NCBI GenBank assembly: GCA_903851655.1
Contig: CAINOV010000139.1
Span: 1 to 35,091, forward strand
DNA length: 35,091 nucleotides
Origin: an uncultured Caulobacterales bacterium
GTDB lineage: Bacteria; Pseudomonadota; Alphaproteobacteria; Caulobacterales; Caulobacteraceae
Reading direction: 5' to 3'
Part shown: in pieces, positions 7,454-14,962 of the stretch
How positions within the stretch are numbered: position 1 is the first letter of the stretch
How the letters are laid out: each line of letters starts with the position of its first letter
Translations under genes and position numbers: made by a program
Notes under the pieces: model-generated
Told to the model about the DNA's origin: nothing
What the model saw: the letters and a program-made list of their open reading frames with translations, nothing else
Database searches by the model: none

Positions 7454-8733
7454 GAGACCTTGCCAAGCAGCAACGAGGCGTTGGTGCCGCCGAACCCGAA
7501 GCTGTTGGACAGGGCGACATCGATGCGCATCGGCTTGGCCGTGTAGGGCACCAGGTCGATGGCCGTCTCCACCGACGGGTTGTCGAGATTGATGGTGGGC
7601 GGGGCGATCTGGTCGCGGATCGCCAGGGCGGTGAAGGCCGCCTCGATGGCCCCGGCGGCGCCCAACAGGTGCCCGGTGGCGCCCTTGGTCGCCGACATGG
7701 TGGTCTTGCCGGCGGCGTTGCCCAGCAGCCGCTCCACCGCGCCCAGCTCGATCTCGTCGCCGACGGGGGTGGAGGTGCCGTGGGCGTTCACATAGTCGAT
7801 GTCGGCGGCGGTCAGCTTGGCGTCGCGCAGGGACGCCTGCATGGCGCGGAAGCCCCCGTCCCCGTCCAGGGCCGGCGAGGTGATGTGGTAGGCGTCGCCG
7901 GACAGGCCGTAGCCCAGCACCTCGGCGTAGATCTTGGCCCCGCGGGCCTTGGCGTGCTCGTACTCCTCCAGCACCAGAACGCCGGCGCCCTCGCCCATCA
8001 CGAAGCCGTCCCGGTCCTTGTCATAGGGGCGCGAGGCGCGGGTGGGCGCGTCGTTGAAGCCCGTCGACATGGCGCGGCAGGCGATGAAGCCGGCGATGCC
8101 CAGCTTGCAGATCGCCGCCTCTGCGCCGCCGGCGATCATCACGTCGGCGTCCCCGTACTTGATCAGCCGGGTGGCGTCGCCGATGGCGTGCGCGCCCGTG
8201 GCGCAGGCGGTGACCACCGAATGGTTCGGCCCCTTGAAGCCATAACGGATCGACACGTGGCCCGAGCAGAGATTGATCAGGGCCGAGGGAATGAAGAACG
8301 GACTGATTCGCCGGGGGCCCTTGGCCTCGAGCTCCACCGCCGTGTCGGCGATGGTGCCCAGGCCGCCGATGCCGGAGCCGATGATGACCCCGGTCCGCTC
8401 CCGGCTCTCCTCGTCCTCGGGCGTCCAGCCCGAGTCCTCCACCGCCTCGACGGCGGCGGCGATGCCGTAGATGATGAAGTCGTCCATGCGGCGCAGCTCC
8501 CGCGCCGGCAGGATGCTTTCCGGCTCGAACAGACCCTCCATGCCCGGCGCGCCGCCGCCGCGGCCATCGGCCATGGGGACTTCGCAGGCCACCTGGCAGG
8601 CATAGCCCTCGGTGTCGAAGGCGGTGATGGGCCCCGCCCCGGACTCGCCGGCCAGCAGTCGCTTCCAGCTCAGCTCGCGCCCGGCCGCCAGCGGCGTGAC
8701 AAGGCCAATTCCGGTGATCACGACACGACGCAT
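7450..8733 (-). CDS. fabF: 3-oxoacyl-[ACP] synthase II
   Basis: Elongating ketosynthase of type II fatty-acid synthesis, 427 residues. It condenses malonyl-ACP with a growing acyl-ACP. The catalytic triad is complete: C177 (VTACATG), H318 (NAHGTSTP) and H355 (TGHLLGAAGA), with K350 just before. NSFGFGGTNASL closes the protein as in other FabF. The track start at 8763 adds ten residues; the ATG at 8733 gives the standard MRRVVITGIG start. The gene lies 270 bp after acpP and a terminator separates them, so fabF probably has its own promoter and heads the fabF-mltG-yicC-gmk unit. Confidence 0.97.
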   Translation of the reverse strand: MRRVVITGIGLVTPLAAGRELSWKRLLAGESGAGPITAFDTEGYACQVACEVPMADGRGGGAPGMEGLFEPESILPARELRRMDDFIIYGIAAAVEAVEDSGWTPEDEESRERTGVIIGSGIGGLGTIADTAVELEAKGPRRISPFFIPSALINLCSGHVSIRYGFKGPNHSVVTACATGAHAIGDATRLIKYGDADVMIAGGAEAAICKLGIAGFIACRAMSTGFNDAPTRASRPYDKDRDGFVMGEGAGVLVLEEYEHAKARGAKIYAEVLGYGLSGDAYHITSPALDGDGGFRAMQASLRDAKLTAADIDYVNAHGTSTPVGDEIELGAVERLLGNAAGKTTMSATKGATGHLLGAAGAIEAAFTALAIRDQIAPPTINLDNPSVETAIDLVPYTAKPMRIDVALSNSFGFGGTNASLLLGKVS

Positions 8734-8880
8734 CGGCAAGAAATCCCTGAACTCGATTCCCACGGTCTGAGCCCGCAGTGTGGCGCCAGATCCGGCAACT
8801 TCCCAGAGCTGGACGCCGCCGCACGGCGGGACAAGCGGAGAATCCGCCGCCCCGGCCTCCTGTTACCAGACCCGGGGGGC

Positions 8881-8934
8881 AAAAACAGCTTCGGCGCGCC
8901 ACGTATGTCGAAGGGACACAAGCGTAGCGCGCCG
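8881..8934 (-). terminator. Intrinsic terminator between acpP and fabF
   Basis: On the minus strand a 12-bp stem (CGGCGCGCTACG with CGTGGCGCGCCG, one G-T pair) closes a 19-base loop. A run of five T follows a few bases later. It lies about 70 bp past the acpP stop. The remaining gap (8734-9003) contains GANTC sites at 8753-8757 and near 8850 but no promoter I can call with confidence. Confidence 0.65.
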
Positions 8935-9003
8935 ATATTCAGCCCTGACGGGCGGGGAGACCGCGCGGCGACGCCGGACAGCCTCCCGATCAGTCCGTCC
9001 GGA

Positions 9004-9243
9004 TCAGGCGCCGAGACGCTCCTGGATGAACTTCACCGCGTCACCCACGGTCTGGATGTGCTCCGCCGCATCGTCGGGGATTTCGATGTCGAATTCCTCT
9101 TCGAAGGCCATCACGAGCTCGACGTTGTCGAGGCTGTCAGCGCCCAGATCGTCGATGAAGCTCGCCTTGTCGGTCACCTTGGCCGGATCCGCGTCAAGGT
9201 GCTCGATCACGATCTTGCGCACGCGCTCGAGGATATCGGACAT
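9004..9243 (-). CDS. acpP: Acyl carrier protein
   Basis: A 79-residue acidic helical carrier protein of fatty-acid synthesis. The 4'-phosphopantetheine attachment serine is S37 in GADSLD, followed by the helix II block [18 protein letters not shown] that docks with Fab enzymes. Length and charge are typical. An A/G-rich ribosome site (AAAGGG) precedes the ATG. It lies between fabG and fabF in the usual fabD-fabG-acpP-fabF order, but with 260 bp upstream and a terminator downstream, so its high expression is probably set independently. Confidence 0.98.
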   Translation of the reverse strand: MSDILERVRKIVIEHLDADPAKVTDKASFIDDLGADSLDNVELVMAFEEEFDIEIPDDAAEHIQTVGDAVKFIQERLGA

Positions 9244-9503
9244 TCAGTTAAACCCTTTGTGGTTGGGAGGCGGCTGTTGAAGATCCGTAGTTGGCGACCG
9301 CCGCCTTGGAGGTTGGTTGACAAGCCCGGCCCTTGGACGACCGGCCTTACCGGAGCTGACCGTCAGGCGCCGCGCTTCGTCAGCGCTGCGGTCCAACTGC
9401 CGTCGTGGCATCGCCTAGCATACTAATTTTCACCATGCCAGCGCCCGGCGCGTTCGGAGCGGTTCGCCGCACGGCGCGCCGCCGCTTCGCCGGCCGGCGC
9501 GGG
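9244..9503 (-). promoter_or_regulatory. acpP upstream region with an AT-rich patch
   Basis: This 260-bp gene-free stretch lies between fabG and acpP. On the minus strand an AT-rich patch (GTGAAAATTAGTATGCTAGG, about 9414-9433) contains TATGCT and GCTAGG. It stands out from the GC-rich surroundings and could hold a -10 element, but no good -35 was found. TTGTCA occurs closer to the gene, around 9320, without a matching -10. An acpP promoter is likely here by logic, not located with confidence. Confidence 0.35.
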
Positions 9504-10241
9504 TCAGATCATGGCCATGCCGCCGTTCACATGCAGGGTCTGGCCGGTGACATAGCCCCCGGCCTCGCTGGCCAGATAGACGCAGGCGGCGGCGATGTCG
9601 TCCCCCGACCCCAGGCGGCCTGCGGGGATCCGGGTGAGGATGGCCGCGCGCTGGGCTTCGGTCAGGGCGTCGGTCATGGGGCTGGCGATGAAGCCGGGCG
9701 CCACGCAGTTCACCGTGACATTGCGTCCCGCCACCTCCGCCGCCAGGGCCTTGGAGAAGCCGATCATCCCGGCCTTGGAGGCGGCGTAGTTCGCCTGACC
9801 CGGGTTGCCGGTGACGCCCACCACCGAGGTGATGCCGATGATTCGCCCCGAACGGCGCTTGAACATGCCCTTCAGCGCCGCGCGGCTCAGCCGGAAATAG
9901 GCTTCCAGATTGACCTTCTGCACCATCTGCCAGTCCTCGTCCTTCATCCGCAGCAGCAGGCCGTCCCGTGTCAGACCGGCGTTGGAGACCAGGATGTCGA
10001 TCGGGCCGGCCGCCTCCTCCGCGCGCGCCACCAGGCTGTCCACGGAGGCGTCGTCGGCGAGATTGGCCGCGGCGACGAACGCCCGCTCGCCCAGCTCCGC
10101 CGCGACGGCGGCGAGGGCGTCCTCCCGCGTGCCGGACAGGACGACGGTGGCGCCCTGGGCGTGGAAGGCCCGGGCGATGGCGCCGCCCAGGCCGCCGGAG
10201 GCGCCGGTGACAAGGGCGGTCTTGCCGGTCAGGTCAAACAT
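9504..10241 (-). CDS. fabG: 3-oxoacyl-[ACP] reductase
   Basis: NADPH-dependent short-chain dehydrogenase that reduces 3-ketoacyl-ACP, 245 residues. The cofactor motif TGASGGLGGAIA begins near residue 13, NAG lies near 87, and the active-site residues are S139 (GITSVVG), Y152 and K156 (YAASK). The C-terminus ends in TLHVNGGMAMI, the classic FabG ending. It follows fabD by about 60 bp on the same strand. Placement between fabD and acpP settles the role among the many similar SDR enzymes. Confidence 0.97.
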   Translation of the reverse strand: MFDLTGKTALVTGASGGLGGAIARAFHAQGATVVLSGTREDALAAVAAELGERAFVAAANLADDASVDSLVARAEEAAGPIDILVSNAGLTRDGLLLRMKDEDWQMVQKVNLEAYFRLSRAALKGMFKRRSGRIIGITSVVGVTGNPGQANYAASKAGMIGFSKALAAEVAGRNVTVNCVAPGFIASPMTDALTEAQRAAILTRIPAGRLGSGDDIAAACVYLASEAGGYVTGQTLHVNGGMAMI

Positions 10242-10302
10242 GGGTCGATCTCCAGGACAGAGGGCGCAGGCCCCTTACGGGGTCGCGTTCAGAGGGGCGC
10301 AG

Positions 10303-11250
10303 TCAGAGAGCCTGGGCGAAGGCCTCGAGATCCTGCGGCGTGTTGAGGGCGACCGCGTCGACGCCGGGGGCGATCCGCTTGGCCATGCCGGACAGGACCT
10401 TGCCGGCGCCGAGCTCGGCGAAGCGGGTGACGCCGCCCTCCTCCGCCAGCCAGGCGATGCTTTCCCGCCAGCGCACGCGACCGGTCACCTGCTGCACGAG
10501 CAGATGGCGGATGGTCTCGGGATCGGTCACCGGGCGGGCGGTGATGTTGGCCACCAGCGGGATCAGCGGCTCGGCCACCGACGTGCCGGACAGGGCCGCG
10601 GCCATGGCGTCGGCGGCGGGCTGCATCAGCGGGCAGTGGAAGGGCGCGGACACGTTCAGCGGGATCGCCCGGGCGCCCAGCTCCTTGGCCCGGGCGATCG
10701 CCCGCTCCACCGCCGCCACGTCGCCGGAGATGACGATGTTGCCCTGGTTGTTGTCATTGGCCACGGCGCAAACGCCGCCGCCTTCGCAGCCGGCGGCGGC
10801 GGCGGCCTCGGCCAGGGCAAGGTCAACCTTGGGTCCGATCAGCGAGGCCATGGAGCCCGCGCCCACCGGAACGGCCCGCTGCATCGCCTGACCGCGCAGC
10901 TTCAACAGGCGCGCGGTGTCGGCGAGACTGATGGCCTCGATGGCGCACAGGGCCGAATATTCCCCCAGGCTGTGCCCGGCGGCGTAGGCGGCCCCGTCCA
11001 CGCTCACGTTGAAGTCGTCCGCCAGCACCCGGACCACGGCCATGCTGACCGCCATCAGGGCGGGCTGGGCGTTCTCGGTGAGGGTCAGCTCGTCCTCCGG
11101 CCCCTCCTGCATCAGGCGGAACAGGTGCTGGCCCAGGGCGTCGTCCACGGCGGCGAACACCTCGCGGGCGCTGGCGAAGGTCTCGGCGAGGGCGGCGCCC
11201 ATGCCGACGGCCTGACTCCCCTGACCGGGAAACAATAGGGCGAGGCTCAT
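10303..11250 (-). CDS. fabD: Malonyl-CoA:ACP transacylase
   Basis: Transfers malonyl from CoA to ACP to feed elongation, 315 residues. The N-terminal FPGQGSQ oxyanion motif, the nucleophile S94 in GHSLGEYSAL, and H205 in SAPFHCPLM are all present; GSMASLIG is also conserved. The track starts 11 residues early; the ATG at 11250 gives the usual MSLALLFPGQG start. It heads the fabD-fabG-acpP group and is divergent from the peroxiredoxin gene with 158 bp between them, so that gap should contain both promoters, though I could not place them. Confidence 0.97.
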   Translation of the reverse strand: MSLALLFPGQGSQAVGMGAALAETFASAREVFAAVDDALGQHLFRLMQEGPEDELTLTENAQPALMAVSMAVVRVLADDFNVSVDGAAYAAGHSLGEYSALCAIEAISLADTARLLKLRGQAMQRAVPVGAGSMASLIGPKVDLALAEAAAAAGCEGGGVCAVANDNNQGNIVISGDVAAVERAIARAKELGARAIPLNVSAPFHCPLMQPAADAMAAALSGTSVAEPLIPLVANITARPVTDPETIRHLLVQQVTGRVRWRESIAWLAEEGGVTRFAELGAGKVLSGMAKRIAPGVDAVALNTPQDLEAFAQAL

Positions 11251-11408
11251 GGTCGGAATCCTGGGCGCAAGAGATCGATGCACGCACCCCTAATGCGCCC
11301 CGCGGCAAAGGGGAAGAGGGGGGAAAATCCGCGCGGCGTGCATTGCGCGTCGCCGGCGCCGCCCCCAAGTCACTTCCACTCGCCCTTCCGCGACCGGAGA
11401 TCAACCAC

Positions 11409-11960
11409 ATGACCCCCCAGCCGCTCAAGCTCGCCTTCGCCGCCGCCGCCACCCTGGGCGCGCTCAGCCTGGCCCTGCCCGCGTCCGCCTCGCTGAAGCC
11501 CGGCGCGACGGCCCCGGACTTCAGCGCCAGCGCGGCGCTGGCCGGCAAGACCTTCGATTTCAAGCTGTCGGAGGCCCTGAAGAAGGGCCCGGTGGTGCTG
11601 TATTTCTTCCCCGCCGCCTTCACGTCGGGCTGCACCATCGAGGCGCATGACTTCGCCGAGGCGACCGCGGACTTCAACAAGCTCGGGGCGACGGTCGTGG
11701 GCGTCACGTCCGGCAACGCCGACCGGGTGGCGGAATTCTCCAAGGTCGAGTGCCGCGACAAGTTCGCCGTCGCCGCCGACCCGGACAAGAAGATCTCCAA
11801 GGCCTATGACGCCCTGATCCCGGTCGCCGGCTACACCGACCGGGTGTCCTATGTCATCGCGCCGGGCGGCAAGGTGCTGCTGAGCTACTCCTCCATGTCG
11901 CCGGATCAGCACGTGGCCAAGACCATGGCCGCCGTCCAGGCCTGGAAGTCCGCGAAGTAG
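11409..11960 (+). CDS. Exported peroxiredoxin (AhpC/TSA, BCP-like)
   Basis: A 183-residue thiol peroxidase of the thioredoxin fold with a clear Sec signal peptide (hydrophobic 8-26, cut near ASA-SLKPG). It would act in the periplasm on hydrogen peroxide or organic peroxides. The peroxidatic site is P68-x3-T72-x2-C75 (FFPAAFTSGC), matching the PxxxTxxC motif. There is no cysteine five residues later, where many BCP proteins have the resolving one; the only other cysteine is C115 (KVECRDKF). It may be a 1-Cys enzyme or use C115 atypically. The start ATG at 11409 is supported by CCGGAG upstream. It stands alone, divergent from fabD and 77 bp before the SulP gene. Confidence 0.88.
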   Translation: MTPQPLKLAFAAAATLGALSLALPASASLKPGATAPDFSASAALAGKTFDFKLSEALKKGPVVLYFFPAAFTSGCTIEAHDFAEATADFNKLGATVVGVTSGNADRVAEFSKVECRDKFAVAADPDKKISKAYDALIPVAGYTDRVSYVIAPGGKVLLSYSSMSPDQHVAKTMAAVQAWKSAK

Positions 11961-12037
11961 CGATCCTGCGCGAGCGCAAAGACAGGGGTGCGGCAGGGGC
12001 GTAGTCTGGGGTTCAACCTCAGGAGGCCCCTGCGCCC

Positions 12038-13315
12038 GTGACCGCCGCCGATCCGCCGACGACCCTCGTCCCCAAGCTGTGGCTGGTGCTGCGGCAGGGC
12101 TATGGCTGGCGGGACCTGCAGGCCGACGCCCTGGCGGGCCTGACCGTGGCCGTGGTCGCCCTGCCCCTGTCCATGGCCCTGGCCATCGCGTCTGGAACCA
12201 CCCCGGACAAGGGTCTGATCACGGCCGTGGTCGCGGGCCTGGTGATCTCCCTCCTCGGCGGCAGCCGCGTCCAGATCGGCGGCCCCACCGGCGCCTTCGT
12301 GGTGATCGTGTCCGGCGTCATCACCCAGCATGGCTATGCCGGCCTCGTCGCCGCCAGCCTGATGGCGGGCCTGATCCTCTGTGCGGCGGCGGTGCTGCGC
12401 CTCGGCCGGTTCGTGCATCGCGTGCCCGAGCCGGTGATCGCGGGCTTCACCACCGGCATCGCCATCATCATCGGCGTGAGCCAGCTGCCCGACGCGCTCG
12501 GGCTTCACCTGCCGAAGAGCGCGGCGGAAGTGGTCCCCAAGCTGGCCGCCCTGTCGGAGCGCGCCAGCCAGATCGCCCCCGCGGCGCTGCTGATGACCCT
12601 GGGCGCGATCCTCGCCATCGAGCTGATGAAGCGGTTCGCGCCAAAGCTGCCGTCCCTGCTGCTGGTCACCGCCGGCGCGGCGGCCCTCGCGCTCGCCCTT
12701 CGCCTGCCGGTGGAGACCATCGCCAGCCGGTTTGGCGCCCTGCCACGCACCCTGCCCGTCCCGCGCCTGCCGGACCTGTCGCCCGCCCTGATGCTCAGCC
12801 TGGCGCCAGCGGCGTTCAACATCGCCTTCCTGGCGGGGATCGAGTCCCTGCTGTCGGCCAAGGTCGCCGACGCCATGACCGGCGGACGGCACCGGGCCAA
12901 TGCCGAGCTGATGGCCCAGGGGGTCGCCAATGTGGCGTCCGCCCTGTTCGGCGGACTGCCCGCCACTGGCGCCATCGCCAGGACCGCCACCAACATCCGC
13001 GCCGGCGCCCGCTCGCCTCTGGCGGGGGTGTTCCATTCCGCCTTCGTCATGATCGCCATGCTGCTCTTCGCCCCCCTGATGGGCCTTGCGCCCATGCCCG
13101 CCCTGGCGGCGATCCTGCTGATCGTGGCCTGGAACATGGGGGAGGCGCACAGGCTGCCGGCTGTGCTGCGCGGTCCCTGGCCGGAGGCCGCAGTGCTGTT
13201 CGTCACCCTGATCCTGACGGTCACCGCCAGCCTCACAGTGGCGATCTTCACCGGCATCGCCCTGGAGCTCGGGCTGAGCTGGCTCCGACGCCGCCGGGGC
13301 GCGTCGGCCGGCTGA
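12038..13315 (+). CDS. SulP family anion transporter lacking a STAS domain
   Basis: A 425-residue polytopic inner-membrane protein with roughly 10 to 14 membrane segments. The SulP signature is seen at the start: DALAGLTVAVVALPLSMALAIASG, then GGSRVQIGGPTGAFVVIV, GFTTGIAIIIG and GIESLLSAKVAD. Family members carry sulfate, bicarbonate or other anions, commonly with sodium or proton. Typical members have about 550 residues with a C-terminal cytoplasmic STAS domain; this one ends right after the last membrane helix (LSWLRRRRGASAG), so STAS is absent. The start is GTG at 12038 with a perfect AGGAGG 11 bases upstream. The substrate cannot be read; no carbonic anhydrase or sulfur gene is adjacent. 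Confidence 0.88.
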   Translation: MTAADPPTTLVPKLWLVLRQGYGWRDLQADALAGLTVAVVALPLSMALAIASGTTPDKGLITAVVAGLVISLLGGSRVQIGGPTGAFVVIVSGVITQHGYAGLVAASLMAGLILCAAAVLRLGRFVHRVPEPVIAGFTTGIAIIIGVSQLPDALGLHLPKSAAEVVPKLAALSERASQIAPAALLMTLGAILAIELMKRFAPKLPSLLLVTAGAAALALALRLPVETIASRFGALPRTLPVPRLPDLSPALMLSLAPAAFNIAFLAGIESLLSAKVADAMTGGRHRANAELMAQGVANVASALFGGLPATGAIARTATNIRAGARSPLAGVFHSAFVMIAMLLFAPLMGLAPMPALAAILLIVAWNMGEAHRLPAVLRGPWPEAAVLFVTLILTVTASLTVAIFTGIALELGLSWLRRRRGASAG

Positions 13316-13324
13316 GGCCGATTT
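13304..13324 (+). terminator. Possible terminator overlapping the SulP stop codon
   Basis: TCGGCC and GGCCGA form a 6-bp stem whose 6-base loop contains the TGA stop, followed by ATTTC. The stem is short and the T-run weak, so this is a tentative terminator ahead of the ribosomal operon. Confidence 0.3.
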
Positions 13325-13328
13325 CACC

Positions 13329-13356
13329 TTGCATTCCCGGCGTTTCCGCGTATTTT
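13329..13356 (+). promoter_or_regulatory. Candidate promoter of rpsF-rpsR-rplI
   Basis: TTGCAT (13329-13334) and TATTTT (13351-13356) are separated by 16 bp, a fair match to a housekeeping sigma promoter. It lies just past the SulP stop and about 140 bp upstream of the rpsF ATG, leaving a long leader consistent with autoregulation. Confidence 0.45.
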
Positions 13357-13374
13357 CCGCCGCTTCCCTGAGGA

Positions 13375-13425
13375 GCGGTCCGCCGCGGTCAGTTTTCGGG
13401 ACAGGCGAAGGCCTGCCCGGACCGC
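13375..13425 (+). promoter_or_regulatory. Structured 5' leader of the rpsF operon
   Basis: GCGGTCCG (13375-13382) pairs perfectly with CGGACCGC (13418-13425). Inside is a second hairpin, CAGGC-GAAG-GCCTG (13402-13415). The whole element lies in the untranslated leader about 70 to 120 bases before rpsF. Leaders of this operon in many bacteria carry an RNA element bound by the S6:S18 pair for feedback control. I infer a similar role from position and structure, but I have not matched the published consensus residue by residue. Confidence 0.45.
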
Positions 13426-13497
13426 GCTGGAGCCATCGCAGAGCCCGGATCTTCCGCCGGACCCTGCGCCGCCCCTCGCCCACGGAAGAGGACACAC

Positions 13498-13914
13498 ATG
13501 GCCTATTACGAACACGTGGTCATTGCGCGGCAGGATATCTCCCCGCAACAGGCCGAAGCTCTCAATGACACGCTGAAGGCGCTCATCGAGGAACATGGCG
13601 GCACTGTCGCCAAGATCGAGTACTGGGGTCTCCGCAACCTCGCCTACCGGATCAAGAAGAACCGCAAGGGTCACTACTCCCTGATGGCCATCGACGCCCC
13701 GGCGCCGGCCGTCAAGGAAATGGAGCGCCAGCTCGGCATCAACGAAGACGTGCTGCGCTACCTGACCGTGCGGGTCGAGGAACTCGACCTCGAACTGTCG
13801 CCGGTGCTCGCCCGTCGCGACCGCGAAGGCGGCCGTGAAGGTCGCGGCGACCGCGAAGGCCGCCCCGAGCGTGAGCCGCGCCCCGAGCGCAGCTACGACG
13901 ACGCAGCCATCTGA
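13498..13914 (+). CDS. rpsF: 30S ribosomal protein S6
   Basis: S6 of the small-subunit platform, 138 residues. [37 protein letters not shown] and [15 protein letters not shown] are standard S6 blocks. After residue 105 there is an Arg/Glu/Gly-rich charged tail ([16 protein letters not shown] and on) as in many alphaproteobacterial S6 proteins, probably disordered. It is the first gene of rpsF-rpsR-rplI; GAAGAGGAC supplies the ribosome site. Confidence 0.98.
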   Translation: MAYYEHVVIARQDISPQQAEALNDTLKALIEEHGGTVAKIEYWGLRNLAYRIKKNRKGHYSLMAIDAPAPAVKEMERQLGINEDVLRYLTVRVEELDLELSPVLARRDREGGREGRGDREGRPEREPRPERSYDDAAI

Positions 13915-13931
13915 TCAGGGAGCCCATCACC

Positions 13932-14204
13932 ATGACCGATACGACCGAAGCTCCCGCCCCCGGCGCCGCCGCCGGCGGAGCCCGCCGCCCCTTCTTCCGC
14001 CGCCGCAAGGTCTGCCCGTTCTCGGGCGCCGGCGCGCCGAAGATCGACTACAAGGACGTCAAGCTCCTGCAGCGCTACATTTCCGAGCGCGGCAAGATCG
14101 TCCCCTCGCGCATCACCGCGGTGTCGCAGAAGAAGCAGCGTGAACTGGCCAAGGCCATCAAGCGCGCCCGCTTCCTGTCGCTGCTGCCCTACGTCGTGAA
14201 GTGA
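13932..14204 (+). CDS. rpsR: 30S ribosomal protein S18
   Basis: A 90-residue S18 that binds next to S6 on 16S rRNA. An Ala/Pro/Gly-rich start precedes the conserved [10 protein letters not shown], followed by [19 protein letters not shown] and [23 protein letters not shown]. It keeps one of the cysteines found in zinc-type S18. It lies 17 bp after rpsF and 13 bp before rplI. Confidence 0.98.
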   Translation: MTDTTEAPAPGAAAGGARRPFFRRRKVCPFSGAGAPKIDYKDVKLLQRYISERGKIVPSRITAVSQKKQRELAKAIKRARFLSLLPYVVK

Positions 14205-14217
14205 GGGGGACAGCACC

Positions 14218-14808
14218 ATGAAAGTCATTCTTCTCGAACGTGTTGACCGCCTGGGCGCCATTGGCGACGTGGTGTCGGTGAAGGACGGGTTCGCCCGGAA
14301 CTTCCTGCTGCCCCGCTCCAAGGCGCTCCGCGCCACCAGCGCCAACCTCAAGGTCTTCGAAGCCCAGCGCGGCCAGATCGAGGCCCGCAACGCCGAGGCC
14401 AAGGCCGCGGCGGAACGGTCCGCCGAAAAGCTGGACGGCGCCACCTACATCCTGATCCGTCAGGCGGGTGAAAGCGGCCAGCTCTACGGTTCGGTCTCCG
14501 GACGCGACGTGGCCGACGCCGCCGTCGCCGAAGGTCACAAGATCGAGCGCAGCCTGGTCGTGCTGGACCGCCCGATCAAGACGATCGGCCTCCATCCGAT
14601 CAAGATCAAGCTGCACGCCGAAGTGACCATCACCGTCTATGTGAACGTCGCCCGCTCCCTGGACGAGGCCGAGCGCCAGTCCCGCGGCGAGGACGTGATC
14701 GCCTCGCAGTTCGACGAAGAGCGTCTGGCCGCCGAAGAGGCTGCCGCCGACCTTCTCGAAGGCGGCGCCGGTCAGGCCATGGCCGATGCGAGCTTCGACG
14801 ACCGCTGA
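14218..14808 (+). CDS. rplI: 50S ribosomal protein L9
   Basis: L9 binds 23S rRNA at the base of the L1 stalk. The N-terminal domain MKVILLERVDRLGAIGDVV with VKDGFARNFLLPRSKAL is diagnostic, followed by the long connecting helix and the C-terminal domain. At 196 residues it is longer than the roughly 150 of E. coli because of an acidic C-terminal extension after residue 150, a common feature in alphaproteobacteria. It is last in the operon and followed by a clear terminator. Confidence 0.98.
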   Translation: MKVILLERVDRLGAIGDVVSVKDGFARNFLLPRSKALRATSANLKVFEAQRGQIEARNAEAKAAAERSAEKLDGATYILIRQAGESGQLYGSVSGRDVADAAVAEGHKIERSLVVLDRPIKTIGLHPIKIKLHAEVTITVYVNVARSLDEAERQSRGEDVIASQFDEERLAAEEAAADLLEGGAGQAMADASFDDR

Positions 14809-14835
14809 TCCGGTCTGAGAAATGCTGAGACAGAC

Positions 14836-14873
14836 AACGGCGTCGGGCCTCTCGCCCGGCGCCGTTTTCTTTT
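14836..14873 (+). terminator. Strong intrinsic terminator after rplI
   Basis: A 13-bp stem, AACGGCGTCGGGC with GCCCGGCGCCGTT (one G-T pair), closes a 5-base CTCTC loop. It is followed by TTCTTTT. It starts 28 bp after the rplI stop and clearly ends the ribosomal operon. Confidence 0.9.
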
Positions 14874-14927
14874 GCGCGCCGCCGCCAGCGCAATCCCCCT
14901 TCACAGGCTCGCGGCAAAGTGGATGAT

Positions 14928-14945
14928 TGTCACCCTTGAGTGACA
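14928..14945. promoter_or_regulatory. TGTCAC-N6-GTGACA inverted repeat upstream of the M28 peptidase
   Basis: A perfect 6-bp inverted repeat with a 6-base spacer sits 18 bp before the preferred ATG of the peptidase gene. Dyads of this size suit a dimeric regulator, but no regulator gene is adjacent and no family is assigned. If the TTG at 14927 were the true start it would lie within coding sequence. Confidence 0.35.
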
Positions 14946-14962
14946 CCTTCGGGATTCCCCAC

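Noticed and set aside
9451-9464. GTTC-N6-GTTC downstream of fabG, considered as a LexA box
   Set aside because: Spacing is six, not seven, and it is in a 3' region with no damage-related gene.
11906-13495. 529-aa minus-strand ORF opposite the SulP gene
   Set aside because: Composition dominated by Gly/Gln/Arg/His, the typical antisense artefact of a high-GC membrane-protein gene; the SulP frame is clearly real.
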